From: Neomoorella stamsii
Lineage (GTDB): Bacteria > Bacillota > DSM-521 > Neomoorellales > Neomoorellaceae
Direction of reading: 5' to 3'
Assembly (NCBI RefSeq): GCF_002995805.1
Contig: NZ_PVXL01000021.1
Coordinates: 1 to 64,000, forward strand
DNA: 64,000 nucleotides
Numbering within the stretch: the stretch's first letter is position 1; each line of letters opens with the position of its first letter. The position numbers and the translations under genes are program-made. A model generated the notes under the pieces. The model saw only the letters and a program-made list of their open reading frames with translations. It did no database searches and had not been told where the DNA came from. Of the stretch, positions 1 through 6,664 are shown one piece after another.

Positions 1-524
1 CACTAGCCCGGCGCACCCTGGCCCGGTGCTTAAGGGGCTGGGCTTCCCTGGCGCAGGCCTTCGCCTACGCCGCCCGGGAAACCGGCGGGGTGGTGGGCGA
101 CGAGTTCCGCCGGGTGGTGGAGGAAAGCCGGGGCGGCAGTATCGTCGAGGCGGTTGGGCGCCTAGCGGCCAGGGTGGATATCCCGGAGGCCTGGATGCTG
201 GCCGACGCCGTGCGGATGCTGGGCCGGACCGGCGGGCAGGACAGCCTCTCCCTGCTGGAGGCCTGCGCCGACGAGATCGCGACGCGGCGGGCCAGGGTGC
301 GCCGGGCTAGTGCCCAGACCACCGGCATCCGGTTTGAGGGGTTTTTGGCCAGCGTTATCCCTGCGGTTATGTTCCTGTGGTTTTTCTTTAGTTTCGGCGA
401 TGATTACCGGGTTATGGTGGAGACGGCCCGGGGCCGGATGATGCTGGCCGTGGCTGTGGGCAGCCTAGTGGTATGCTGGGCATTGGTCCTGGCTATCTTA
501 CGGCGGGCCGGGGCGGCCGACTGA
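1..524 (+). CDS. tadB: TadB-like type II/IV secretion F-domain membrane protein (5' end outside window)
   Basis: The reading frame is open from base 3, so the start lies upstream of the window. The visible ~173 residues match the C-terminal half of a GspF/TadB inner-membrane platform protein. A helical cytoplasmic T2SSF segment runs to about residue 115, with a typical stretch around DIPEAWMLADAVRMLGR, followed by two hydrophobic segments (about 115-135 and 145-168). TadB and TadC form the membrane platform on which the pilus motor TadA acts. The next gene starts 7 bases after the stop and is the TadC partner, so the two are surely one operon. The CpaF/TadA ATPase would be expected just upstream. 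The family call rests on this layout and on the partner genes rather than on a catalytic motif. Confidence 0.75.
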   Translation, partial: LARRTLARCLRGWASLAQAFAYAARETGGVVGDEFRRVVEESRGGSIVEAVGRLAARVDIPEAWMLADAVRMLGRTGGQDSLSLLEACADEIATRRARVRRASAQTTGIRFEGFLASVIPAVMFLWFFFSFGDDYRVMVETARGRMMLAVAVGSLVVCWALVLAILRRAGAAD

Positions 525-530
525 AAGGGT

Positions 531-1421
531 GTGGTAGAACTGCTTTATGCTGTGCTGGCCGGGGCCGGCGTTTTTTGTCTGGTCACGGCTTTCTTTTCCT
601 GGCGGCAGCGCAACCCCCTGGCGGAATGGGTGGAGAGGAGGGCCGGGGCTACCCTGCCCCTTAAAGCGCGTATCAGCCTTTCTTTGCAGGAGGCCGGGCG
701 GCAGGTGCAGGGTCGTATCCCCCGGGTGCTGGCGGACCTTTTCAGCAGCCGGCGGCTGGCCTTGATGTTAAGGCTCGCGGGGACGCCTTTCGGGCTTGCG
801 GCGGAGGAGTTCCAGGGGCTGCTTTTCCTGGCGGCCCTGGCCGGGATAGCCACCATGATCCTGGGGTACACTCTGGGGACCGGGGTTTTACCCGGCCTGC
901 TGGTGCTGGGCGTTGGCGCGGGCCTGCCCCTTTTGGGGGTGCAGGCCGCGGCCAGGAGGACCCAGGCCCGGATGCGGCGCAGCCTGGGGTATTTCATCCG
1001 CCAGCTGGCGGTAGGGGCCGCCGGGCGGGTGTCGATCCTGGAGATGTTTAAGGATATGGCCGCCAATGCTGATCATGACCCCCTGGCGCGGGAGATTGCA
1101 GCGGTGGTGGAAGAGGTGGAAAGGGGTGGCCGGAAGTTAACCGAGGCCTTGCACAACATGGCCAGGAACATTGATCTTCCCGAGGCTTACGAACTGGCCG
1201 CCGAACTGGCGGCGGCGGAGAGGTACGGCGGCGAGGGACTGGCCGCCGGGCTCAAAATTCTGGCCCGGTCCCTGGACGCCCGGCGGGAGACGGAGAGCAT
1301 CGCCGCCATCCAAAAGGCGGAAACCCAGATCACCATGGTTATTACCATCACTGTGGTGATCTCCGGCTCTATCTTCATGGTGGGGGCCCTGGTCCTTAAT
1401 TTCTTGCAGGTATGGCATTGA
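531..1421 (+). CDS. tadC: TadC-like type II secretion F-domain membrane protein
   Basis: This 296-residue protein has one N-terminal membrane segment (about 3-22), two adjacent central segments (about 105-145), a cytoplasmic T2SSF domain (about 155-265) and a last membrane segment (about 268-290). That is the usual TadC arrangement and length. With the preceding TadB-like protein it would form the platform of a Flp/Tad pilus machine. The start is GTG at 531, seven bases after the previous stop, with AAAGGG as a weak ribosome site. Downstream come a pilin, a prepilin peptidase and TadE/TadG-like pseudopilins, which support the assignment. An antisense open frame of 173 codons here is a GC-rich shadow. 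Confidence 0.8.
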   Translation: MVELLYAVLAGAGVFCLVTAFFSWRQRNPLAEWVERRAGATLPLKARISLSLQEAGRQVQGRIPRVLADLFSSRRLALMLRLAGTPFGLAAEEFQGLLFLAALAGIATMILGYTLGTGVLPGLLVLGVGAGLPLLGVQAAARRTQARMRRSLGYFIRQLAVGAAGRVSILEMFKDMAANADHDPLAREIAAVVEEVERGGRKLTEALHNMARNIDLPEAYELAAELAAAERYGGEGLAAGLKILARSLDARRETESIAAIQKAETQITMVITITVVISGSIFMVGALVLNFLQVWH

Positions 1422-1479
1422 GGGGAAGGGGGTGAAACAATCCCGGCAAATCACCCGCGAAAAGGAGGTGACATAAATA

Positions 1480-1698
1480 ATGGAAAAGTTCAAGCAGGAT
1501 TTTAAAAGTTTAGCCGGAGGAGTAAAAAAAGCCGTCAAGATCCTGGCTGATGACAGCGGGATCCTCCAGTGGCTGGTTATCACGACGCTTATGATTGGGC
1601 TGGGCTACTGGGGCTACCAGAGATATGTCAAAGATAAGGCTTTTAATGCTTTTACCGAAACGGGCAATTATCTTGATGCCGGCGTTAGCGGCCAGTAA
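1480..1698 (+). CDS. Flp/Tad-type small pilin candidate
   Basis: A 72-residue protein preceded by an excellent ribosome site (AAAGGAGGTGA) six bases before the ATG. It has a charged N-terminal region, one hydrophobic segment at about residues 30-45 with aromatic residues after it (GYWGYQRY), and a short polar tail. Size, single membrane segment and position between the TadC gene and the prepilin peptidase gene fit a Flp-type major pilin. The classical Gly-Glu prepilin cleavage motif is not obvious, and the hydrophobic stretch lies further in than usual, so another small Tad component is possible. A strong terminator follows at once (1713-1749), as is common for highly expressed pilin genes. 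Confidence 0.55.
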   Translation: MEKFKQDFKSLAGGVKKAVKILADDSGILQWLVITTLMIGLGYWGYQRYVKDKAFNAFTETGNYLDAGVSGQ

Positions 1699-1712
1699 GA
1701 TGCACCTGCAAA

Positions 1713-1749
1713 GGGCGGGGTAGCAGGATACACCCCGCCCGTTTTTTTT
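1713..1749 (+). terminator. Rho-independent terminator after the pilin gene
   Basis: A GC-rich hairpin (GGGCGGGG paired with CCCCGCCC around a ten-base loop) is followed by GTTTTTTTTA. It lies 14 bases after the pilin stop and before the prepilin peptidase gene, so it would raise pilin transcript relative to the downstream genes. Confidence 0.85.
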
Positions 1750-1764
1750 AGTAGCAGGAGGGGG

Positions 1765-2253
1765 GTGAGGAGAATAATAGTTCTCAAGTATATTATCCTG
1801 GCGGTTCTCCTGGCCGTTACCAGCATCACTGATATGAGGGATTTCAGGATCCGCAACGTGTATACCTTGCCGGCTATCGCCCTGGGGGTATTGCTGGCAG
1901 GTCCGGGGTGGAAGGCGGCCCTGGTGGATGCCGGGGCGGGGTTCTTACTCTTCCTTCCGGTAGCGTTAATTGGCCTGGCGGGCATGGGCGACGCCAAGCT
2001 GTGCGCGGCGGCTGCCGCCCTGATGGGGTTCCAGCAGGCGGGGCTGGCGGCCTGGCTGGGAACGGTATACGGCGCTTTATGGGTCGCCTGGCGGGAGACC
2101 AGGCAGGGGGGCGTGGGGGAGTGGGTAAACAGGCAGTGGTATGCCATGGTACAGGTGATGGCTGGCCGGGTGCCTGAAGGTGAGAAGTATCCCTTCGCGC
2201 CGTTTTTTGCCGCCGGCGTGGTAACGGCCTTGCTCTGGGGGTGGTTGTCATGA
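1765..2253 (+). CDS. A24-family prepilin peptidase (TadV/CpaA-like)
   Basis: This is a 162-residue multi-pass membrane protein carrying the two aspartates of the A24 aspartic peptidases. The first is in SITDMRDFRIRN near residue 23; the second is the GMGDAKL motif (GxGD) near residue 74. Its role would be cleaving the leader peptides of Tad pilins and pseudopilins at the cytoplasmic membrane face. The length matches the short TadV/CpaA type without the N-methyltransferase domain. The start is GTG at 1765, directly behind AGGAGGGGG. Its TGA overlaps the ATG of the next gene (ATGA), so the two are translationally coupled. Confidence 0.9.
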   Translation: MRRIIVLKYIILAVLLAVTSITDMRDFRIRNVYTLPAIALGVLLAGPGWKAALVDAGAGFLLFLPVALIGLAGMGDAKLCAAAAALMGFQQAGLAAWLGTVYGALWVAWRETRQGGVGEWVNRQWYAMVQVMAGRVPEGEKYPFAPFFAAGVVTALLWGWLS

Positions 2254-2711
2254 AGAAAGGTGAAGAAGGCTTTGTCCTGGAGTTTACCCTTTTTGTGGGG
2301 ATTATTTTCTTCTTCATTTTCGGGATGCTGGTCTACAGCATGAGGGCCAACGCCACGAGCGTTTGCATCAGCGCCGCCCGGGAGGCGGCCCGCACTCTGG
2401 CCGTAACCCATTCCCCGGAGCAGGCGAAGGCCAGGGCGGCGGAGGTGGTCCAGACCACCCTTTATACCGGCGCCAGGGCAGGAGGGAGCAGGGCAGGGGA
2501 GCCCCATAAGGCCTTCGACCCTGATCAACCTAACCCTACCCGGCCGGACGTAGTGCTCCAGGATGACGGCACCTGGTGCCGGGCCTGGGTGTATTACCAC
2601 CTGCCCAACGCGGTGCCGGGATTGCCGAAGCTCCTGGACCGCAGGGCTTCTTTCCTGGACCGGTACATCACGGTGGGCGGGTACGCGGTGTTCAAGCGGG
2701 AGGTGGAGTGA
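2250..2711 (+). CDS. TadE-like pseudopilin
   Basis: This 153-residue protein starts at the ATG of the ATGA overlap with the prepilin peptidase gene; a GTG three codons earlier is an alternative. The N-terminus MKKGEEGFVLEFTLF is a class III/IV pseudopilin signal: a charged leader ending in G, then a conserved E within a ~20-residue hydrophobic helix. The remainder is soluble and resembles TadE-family minor pilins, which also keep an alanine-rich AAREAAR segment after the helix. It would be processed by the adjacent A24 peptidase and take part in pilus assembly. The stop overlaps the next start by one base (TGATG). Confidence 0.75.
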   Translation: MKKGEEGFVLEFTLFVGIIFFFIFGMLVYSMRANATSVCISAAREAARTLAVTHSPEQAKARAAEVVQTTLYTGARAGGSRAGEPHKAFDPDQPNPTRPDVVLQDDGTWCRAWVYYHLPNAVPGLPKLLDRRASFLDRYITVGGYAVFKREVE

Positions 2712-3253
2712 TGTTTGGCAGGTTGCGCGGCGAGGAGGGGTTTTTACCCCTCTTTATGGCTTTGATGACGCCTTTGCTTATCTTCGCCTGGGGCCTGGCG
2801 GTCGATTACAGCCGGGCTCATTTCGTTAGAGCGGAGCTCCAGACGGCGGCCGACGCCGGTTCCCTGGCGGGGGCCATGACGGCCGTGCCGGTGGCGGATA
2901 TTGAATACCGGCCAATAACGGATGCTAACGGCAATGTTACCGGAGTGGAAGAGGTTGTGACGGGATGGCGGGCGGTTATCCAGGATGAAGCCCTGGCCGG
3001 CAATGAAGCGTGGAGGACTTTCCAGGCCAATAGTGGTGGCTTAACCCCCAGGGCCGGGGTGGAGTTTAATAAGGGGAGTGATTATACCGGGGCAAAGCAG
3101 GATGAGGATAAGTATCTGGTTGAAGCCAGGGTTAGGGTCAAGACCCCCTGGGCGGGCGCTGCGGCGGCTATGATGACCGGTGACAGGTCTTTTTATGAGG
3201 TGCTGGTCGGGGCCAGGGGCGTGGGCCAGGCGATAGTGAAAACGGGTAATTAG
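2711..3253 (+). CDS. TadG-like pilus assembly protein
   Basis: The reading frame stays open far upstream, but the ATG at 2711, sharing a base with the stop of the TadE gene, fits operon coupling and the protein profile. The 180-residue product begins MFGRLRGEEGF, then has a ~22-residue hydrophobic segment and a helix containing RAELQTAADAGSLAGA. That is the hallmark of the Flp-pilus TadG/TadE N-terminal region (Q-A-DAAALAGA type). No von Willebrand domain is visible, so it is shorter than classical TadG. It is the last gene of the visible tad operon. Confidence 0.75.
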   Translation: MFGRLRGEEGFLPLFMALMTPLLIFAWGLAVDYSRAHFVRAELQTAADAGSLAGAMTAVPVADIEYRPITDANGNVTGVEEVVTGWRAVIQDEALAGNEAWRTFQANSGGLTPRAGVEFNKGSDYTGAKQDEDKYLVEARVRVKTPWAGAAAAMMTGDRSFYEVLVGARGVGQAIVKTGN

Positions 3254-3295
3254 AATGGGAAGCAAGGCTACAAAAGAAAGGATAGGTGGTTTTTA

Positions 3296-3784
3296 ATGCG
3301 GAAGGGTATCTTGGCATTAATAATTGCTGGAGCTTTTATTTTTGGAGCGGCTGCCGGTTTGGGCGGGGGGTATTATAAATATGTTGCCGCTCCAAGGAAA
3401 CAGGCCGTGGAGATGGCTAAGAAACAGCAGGAAGAGATGAATAAGATGGTGCGGCATGGTACTCTTACGGCGGTCGAGCCGGATAAATTGACCCTTAAGG
3501 TAGAAAAAGGCGGCGGGGATATCGGCCAGGTGATAAGCCTTACTACTAATGAATATACCTCCATCCAGGTAGGCATGGGCTTTGTGAATAAGCCGGGAGA
3601 AAAAGCAGATCTCACGAAATGGTTTAAAGCCGGCGACACCATTGACGCCCTGGTGAAAGACGGCCAGGCTTTAGCCCTGCACAGGGAGCCCCGGCCTGGG
3701 GAACAGGTGCAGCAGGGGCAGGTTAGTGACCAGCAGCACCCCGGTCCGGGCCAGGCTGCCCCGGCGCAGGGACAGAAAAAGTGA
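3296..3784 (+). CDS. Membrane-anchored hypothetical protein
   Basis: I do not recognise the family. The 162-residue product has an N-terminal signal anchor (about 5-25, IIAGAFIFGAAAGLGGGYY), a short lysine-rich helix (about 33-52), and a small beta-rich domain that may bind or buffer something outside the membrane (about 52-120). Its tail is rich in Gln, Pro and Gly (about 123-162), typical of a flexible extracellular end. It is preceded by AAAGGATAGGTGG and follows the tad operon by 42 bases, so it may belong to it. The first copy of the dispersed GC-rich element starts 37 bases after its stop. Confidence 0.6.
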   Translation: MRKGILALIIAGAFIFGAAAGLGGGYYKYVAAPRKQAVEMAKKQQEEMNKMVRHGTLTAVEPDKLTLKVEKGGGDIGQVISLTTNEYTSIQVGMGFVNKPGEKADLTKWFKAGDTIDALVKDGQALALHREPRPGEQVQQGQVSDQQHPGPGQAAPAQGQKK

Positions 3785-3820
3785 TGCTTCAAAACTAGCA
3801 ATGCAGGGCATTGAGAAGGG

Positions 3821-4112
3821 GGGGCGCCGCAACGTCTAAATGGCCTATCGGCCTGACGTAGCGACGGCCCGGTAATAAGGGCAGCAGCGGTAGGCAGCAG
3901 GAGCGGCTTGCGCGCACCTGCTGCCTTGATTTAAAGATTGGCCATCCGGCCGGCCTTAGATTATACCGCCGCCCTGGTCCGTCCGGCAAGGGTACGGCCT
4001 GCGGCATATGCTCCTTCGCTTCGCTCAGTCCGCTATTCCTCGGCCCGGCCCAGCACTCAAAGAAATTGAGTGCTGGGCCGGGCGGCAAATTTGGCAGCTA
4101 AGGCCGGAAGGC
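3821..4112 (+). repeat. Dispersed GC-rich structured element, copy 1
   Basis: First of four related elements (others at 12584, 16931 and 39951). The order of parts is: a bulged stem built on GCCGCAACG and GACGTAGCGACGGC with an inner GGCC hairpin; a strong hairpin of GGCAGCAGG with CCTGCTGCC at 3894-3925; an unpaired GATTATACC block; and an outer long-range stem pairing the CGGCCGGCCTTAG stretch near 3951 with CTAAGGCCGGAAGGC ending at 4112. The variable tip here holds a CAGCACTCAA hairpin not found in the other copies. No protein frame is conserved among copies, so it is likely RNA or a DNA element. Confidence 0.8.
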
Positions 4113-4194
4113 AAGGGGATGAAGGACCTGGATGGAAGGAGGGGTGGCAAAGGGTGAGGGAATATGAGATCAGGGCGGTGAGTGGCTGGCTATA

Positions 4195-4223
4195 TTGATA
4201 AATTGGCAGGCCTGGGGTAAAAT
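4195..4223 (+). promoter_or_regulatory. Sigma-A-type promoter after element copy 1
   Basis: TTGATA, a 17-base spacer and TAAAAT. The same 29-base promoter, almost base for base, follows copy 4 at 40282-40310, where it drives a toxin-antitoxin pair. Here it is followed by only a short degraded frame (about 4222-4299) resembling the first codons of that antitoxin. Confidence 0.7.
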
Positions 4224-4318
4224 GGAGGTGAGGAAGGCAGTATTGAACGTGGCTAAGATCTTTCCTGAGAATGAACTATTATGCGATAATCATAGATAAA
4301 GAGGCCTGGAGATAAAGT

Positions 4319-4585
4319 ATGGATACTATACAGACGAGAAGGAAACAGAACGAAAAGAAGTTTGGTAATTGGGATGAGCTGCCAAATGGGGGAAGAAGAT
4401 ATTGGTATGAAGTTCTCGGCCGTAAAGGTTGGAGTGCCAGGTATATTAAAGAAGTAGACAGTAACTAAAATACTATTTACTTCTACCAAGAGATTTATGA
4501 TAACCAGAGGCAATTGGTTGAAGTGCATCGAAAATACCCTGTAGACCACGGCCATGAGAAGGTTAGCGAGGTGAAAAATGAATGA
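4319..4585 (+). pseudogene. Small conserved-type gene split by an in-frame TAA
   Basis: A frame from ATG 4319 runs 49 codons (rich in W, G and R; ends KEVDSN), meets TAA at 4466-4468, and then continues in the same frame with clearly protein-like sequence (IYFYQEIYDNQRQLVEVH and so on) to TGA at 4583-4585. The pieces join into one ~88-residue protein with no shift, so a single nonsense change is the simplest explanation. Its final TGA overlaps the ATG of the next gene (ATGA at 4582), so the two were a coupled pair. The function is unknown. The short alternating charged and aromatic composition is like small two-gene modules of thermophilic Firmicutes. Confidence 0.6.
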
Positions 4586-4851
4586 TAACCCGTCAAGATG
4601 TGGTCAATAAGCTGATTAGCTACCTTGGTCACCGTATCAGCCTGGAAGAGTTGGTCGGCTGGGCCGAAAATGTAATGATGGAAGGGGAGTTTGAGGAACA
4701 CGATCTTCCCTTGCTCAGGGATATAGTAGCTCGTTTAGGGCTTAGCGATACCCTTGCTTTCGGCTTGAGCTGGGAGGATTGCAGGAACTTTTTGCGGTCT
4801 CTCGGGTATGATGTAGAAGTTAGGGTTACACGGCTTGCCAGCAACCAATAA
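4582..4851 (+). CDS. Small conserved-type protein, coupled to the upstream split gene
   Basis: An 89-residue, mostly helical acidic protein (ISLEELVGWAENVMMEGEF is a clear amphipathic helix). The ATG overlaps the TGA of the preceding broken gene. I cannot name a family with certainty. Similar small acidic partners often occur as the second gene of toxin-antitoxin-like or immunity modules, but no catalytic motif is visible. A short GC hairpin with a T-run (4857-4879) follows as terminator. Confidence 0.6.
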   Translation: MITRQDVVNKLISYLGHRISLEELVGWAENVMMEGEFEEHDLPLLRDIVARLGLSDTLAFGLSWEDCRNFLRSLGYDVEVRVTRLASNQ

Positions 4852-4855
4852 GGAA

Positions 4856-4880
4856 AGCGCCGGTACGCCGGTGCTTTTTG
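4856..4880 (+). terminator. Short hairpin terminator
   Basis: GCGCCGG, a four-base loop, CCGGTGC, then TTTTTG. A near-identical hairpin ends the toxin-antitoxin operon at 41096-41118, with the same GATTCC bases following the T-run. This suggests the two small-gene modules share a common ancestry. Confidence 0.7.
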
Positions 4881-4909
4881 ATTCCCCTATCAAAAAGGAG
4901 GCTGATACC

Positions 4910-6034
4910 ATGACCCGTAAACTTGCCTTTGCTGCCCTGCTGCTTGCCGCCCTGATCCTTTCCTTCGCCGGTCTGGCCCAAGCGGCCCCGGCCCATGAGG
5001 TGGTTTTCAAGGTTGGGCGGGGGTATTACGTCACCGACGGCCAGCAGAACTGGATGGACGCCGCGGCCTTCATCCAGGATGGCCGTACTTATGTACCAGT
5101 CCGTTACCTGGCCTATGCCCTGGGGGTTAACGAGAACGATGTTAAGTACGACAATGGGACCGTAACCCTGGCCCTTAACGGCAAGACTCTTACCATGGCT
5201 GAAGGCAGCAAGGCCCTCAAGGTTGACAATACCAACACTCCTATGGACGTGGCCCCGGTTATCAAAGAAGGCCGGACCTACCTGCCGGCCCGGTGGGTGG
5301 CCGAGGCCTTCGGGTACAAGGTTGACTGGTTTGAGCCGATCCAGTGGGTGATGATCCGCGATGCGGCGACCTGGAAGGCGGCGCAGCCGAAATTTTTGAA
5401 CGGGCCTGTGGTGAATGGTCATCAGTATGCAAATATTACGGCCGTAGCCTTTGGGCCACAAAGCAATAAGATTACTGCATTCAATGGAGATCCCATAGGA
5501 ATGGAGCTTGCTGAAAAACAACATAGGACGGATATAAATCCGCCTTACGCCAAGTGGGACGTTACCCTCCCGGGGCCGGTCTGGGTTAATAGTCCTACCG
5601 GCGATTGGCGGGACATACAGGTTAGCATAAAAAACCTGCTACTCGCCTTCGGCGTGCCGGAAGGGGCCATCCACTGGGACGAGGAAACCCAGACCATGCT
5701 GGTGGAGTGCGACTATATCTACCGCGTTGACTCCCCCCTGCAGGACCGCTTTACCGTGCAATACATCTGGATGCGGCCAGGGGAAAACGTGTTTTACGAG
5801 CACTTTACCGATATCCCCGACCAAGTGAGGCATATAGAGTACAGCAGTGAGGATGATTATGGTAAATACGGACCCGAGGCACCCGGCGCGAGGTTCATCT
5901 ATGACTCCAAACATGGCATGATAGGTACTGGGCTTGCCATGTACCTCCCGGCCTATGTTTACCATAATGAAATGAACGGGTTGGGCGTCAGAGCCTATGA
6001 GTGGCATGGGCTTTGGGTTGTTTCTATAGGCTGA
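4910..6034 (+). CDS. Secreted protein with copper amine oxidase N-terminal (stalk) domain
   Basis: This 374-residue protein has a clear signal peptide (MTRKLAFAALLLAAL..., cleavage after AQA near residue 24). A copper-amine-oxidase-N type domain (PF07833-like) spans about residues 30-145, with the characteristic GRTYVPVRYLAYALG and GRTYLPARWVAEAFG repeats. These domains are cell-wall associated in clostridia and do not imply amine oxidase activity. The C-terminal ~220 residues are unique, aromatic-rich and probably globular. The ATG at 4910 is chosen because AAAAAGGAGG lies 7 bases upstream and the signal peptide begins there; the frame is open 25 codons earlier across the terminator. Confidence 0.8.
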   Translation: MTRKLAFAALLLAALILSFAGLAQAAPAHEVVFKVGRGYYVTDGQQNWMDAAAFIQDGRTYVPVRYLAYALGVNENDVKYDNGTVTLALNGKTLTMAEGSKALKVDNTNTPMDVAPVIKEGRTYLPARWVAEAFGYKVDWFEPIQWVMIRDAATWKAAQPKFLNGPVVNGHQYANITAVAFGPQSNKITAFNGDPIGMELAEKQHRTDINPPYAKWDVTLPGPVWVNSPTGDWRDIQVSIKNLLLAFGVPEGAIHWDEETQTMLVECDYIYRVDSPLQDRFTVQYIWMRPGENVFYEHFTDIPDQVRHIEYSSEDDYGKYGPEAPGARFIYDSKHGMIGTGLAMYLPAYVYHNEMNGLGVRAYEWHGLWVVSIG

Positions 6035-6090
6035 TTTCAAACCAGGATTGATTTACCAGTAATATTGGGTTAGAATGGGGGTAAAGGCAG

Positions 6091-6483
6091 GTGAGCGCCA
6101 TGCCGGAGGAGAGCTTACGGGAGATAGCAGCCACCAACGAACAACATCATACCCTGGCTTCGCCCGAGTTTTTCTTTCTCTTACAGAGGATTGATAAGCT
6201 AGACGAAACGTTAACCAAGGAAATCAAAGACGGCGATCAAAAACTGGCCCAGGAAATAAAAGAGAGCAATCAAAGATTAGAAAGCCGTATTGATAAGTTA
6301 GACTTGCGTATTGATAAAATAGATGGGCGTATTGATAAAGTCGATGGTAGAATAGATAAAATAGAGAACCGCTTTGATAAATTTGACAATAAATTAACCA
6401 CACTGAACTATTTTGCGGCAGGAGCTCTATTTACCTTGGTAACAGGTTTTATTGGGGTTATAGTTACTTTGTTTAGAAGGTGA
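6091..6483 (+). CDS. Coiled-coil protein with C-terminal membrane anchor
   Basis: A 130-residue protein with a repeated heptad segment at about residues 33-100. It contains successive RIDKLD, RIDKID, RIDKVD, RIDKIE and RFDKFD units, a textbook trimeric or dimeric coiled coil. A C-terminal hydrophobic segment (about 105-127) ends in RR, so the coil would project from the membrane. Similar short heptad-plus-anchor proteins occur in phages and mobile elements; their role is not known. The start is GTG at 6091 (AGGCAG upstream); ATG at 6100 is equally possible. Confidence 0.7.
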   Translation: MSAMPEESLREIAATNEQHHTLASPEFFFLLQRIDKLDETLTKEIKDGDQKLAQEIKESNQRLESRIDKLDLRIDKIDGRIDKVDGRIDKIENRFDKFDNKLTTLNYFAAGALFTLVTGFIGVIVTLFRR

Positions 6484-6542
6484 AGGATACGTAAAACTAA
6501 AGCTGTGAGTGGTGCCTTACACAACCGAGGCGTTTTAACCGG

Positions 6543-6628
6543 CCCCTTACTTCTGCCAAAGTAAGGGGTCAATTATTTCCTCAGGTGGCGATAGGACGGG
6601 ATTTTTCCCGCCCTATCGCTATTTTTAT
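6543..6628 (+). terminator. Two consecutive terminator hairpins
   Basis: The first is a ten-base-pair hairpin (CCCCTTACTT with AAGTAAGGGG, 6543-6568). The second has arms GCGATAGG/CCTATCGC plus CGGG/CCCG (6588-6619) followed by TATTTTTAT. They separate the coiled-coil gene from the large secreted-protein gene. Confidence 0.75.
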
Positions 6629-6664
6629 GGGCGAAAAAACTTTTAGCAAAGGAGTGGCAAGCAG

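Noticed and set aside
545-1066. Long minus-strand open frame over tadC
   Set aside because: Sequence is basic, proline/arginine-rich and mirrors a GC-rich coding strand; no ribosome site. It is a shadow of tadC.
1668-2600. 310-codon minus-strand frame over the prepilin peptidase and TadE genes
   Set aside because: The forward genes have clear motifs and coupling; the reverse frame has no domain.
4910-6034. Copper amine oxidase enzyme
   Set aside because: Only the N-terminal stalk-type domain is present; no catalytic oxidase domain is seen.
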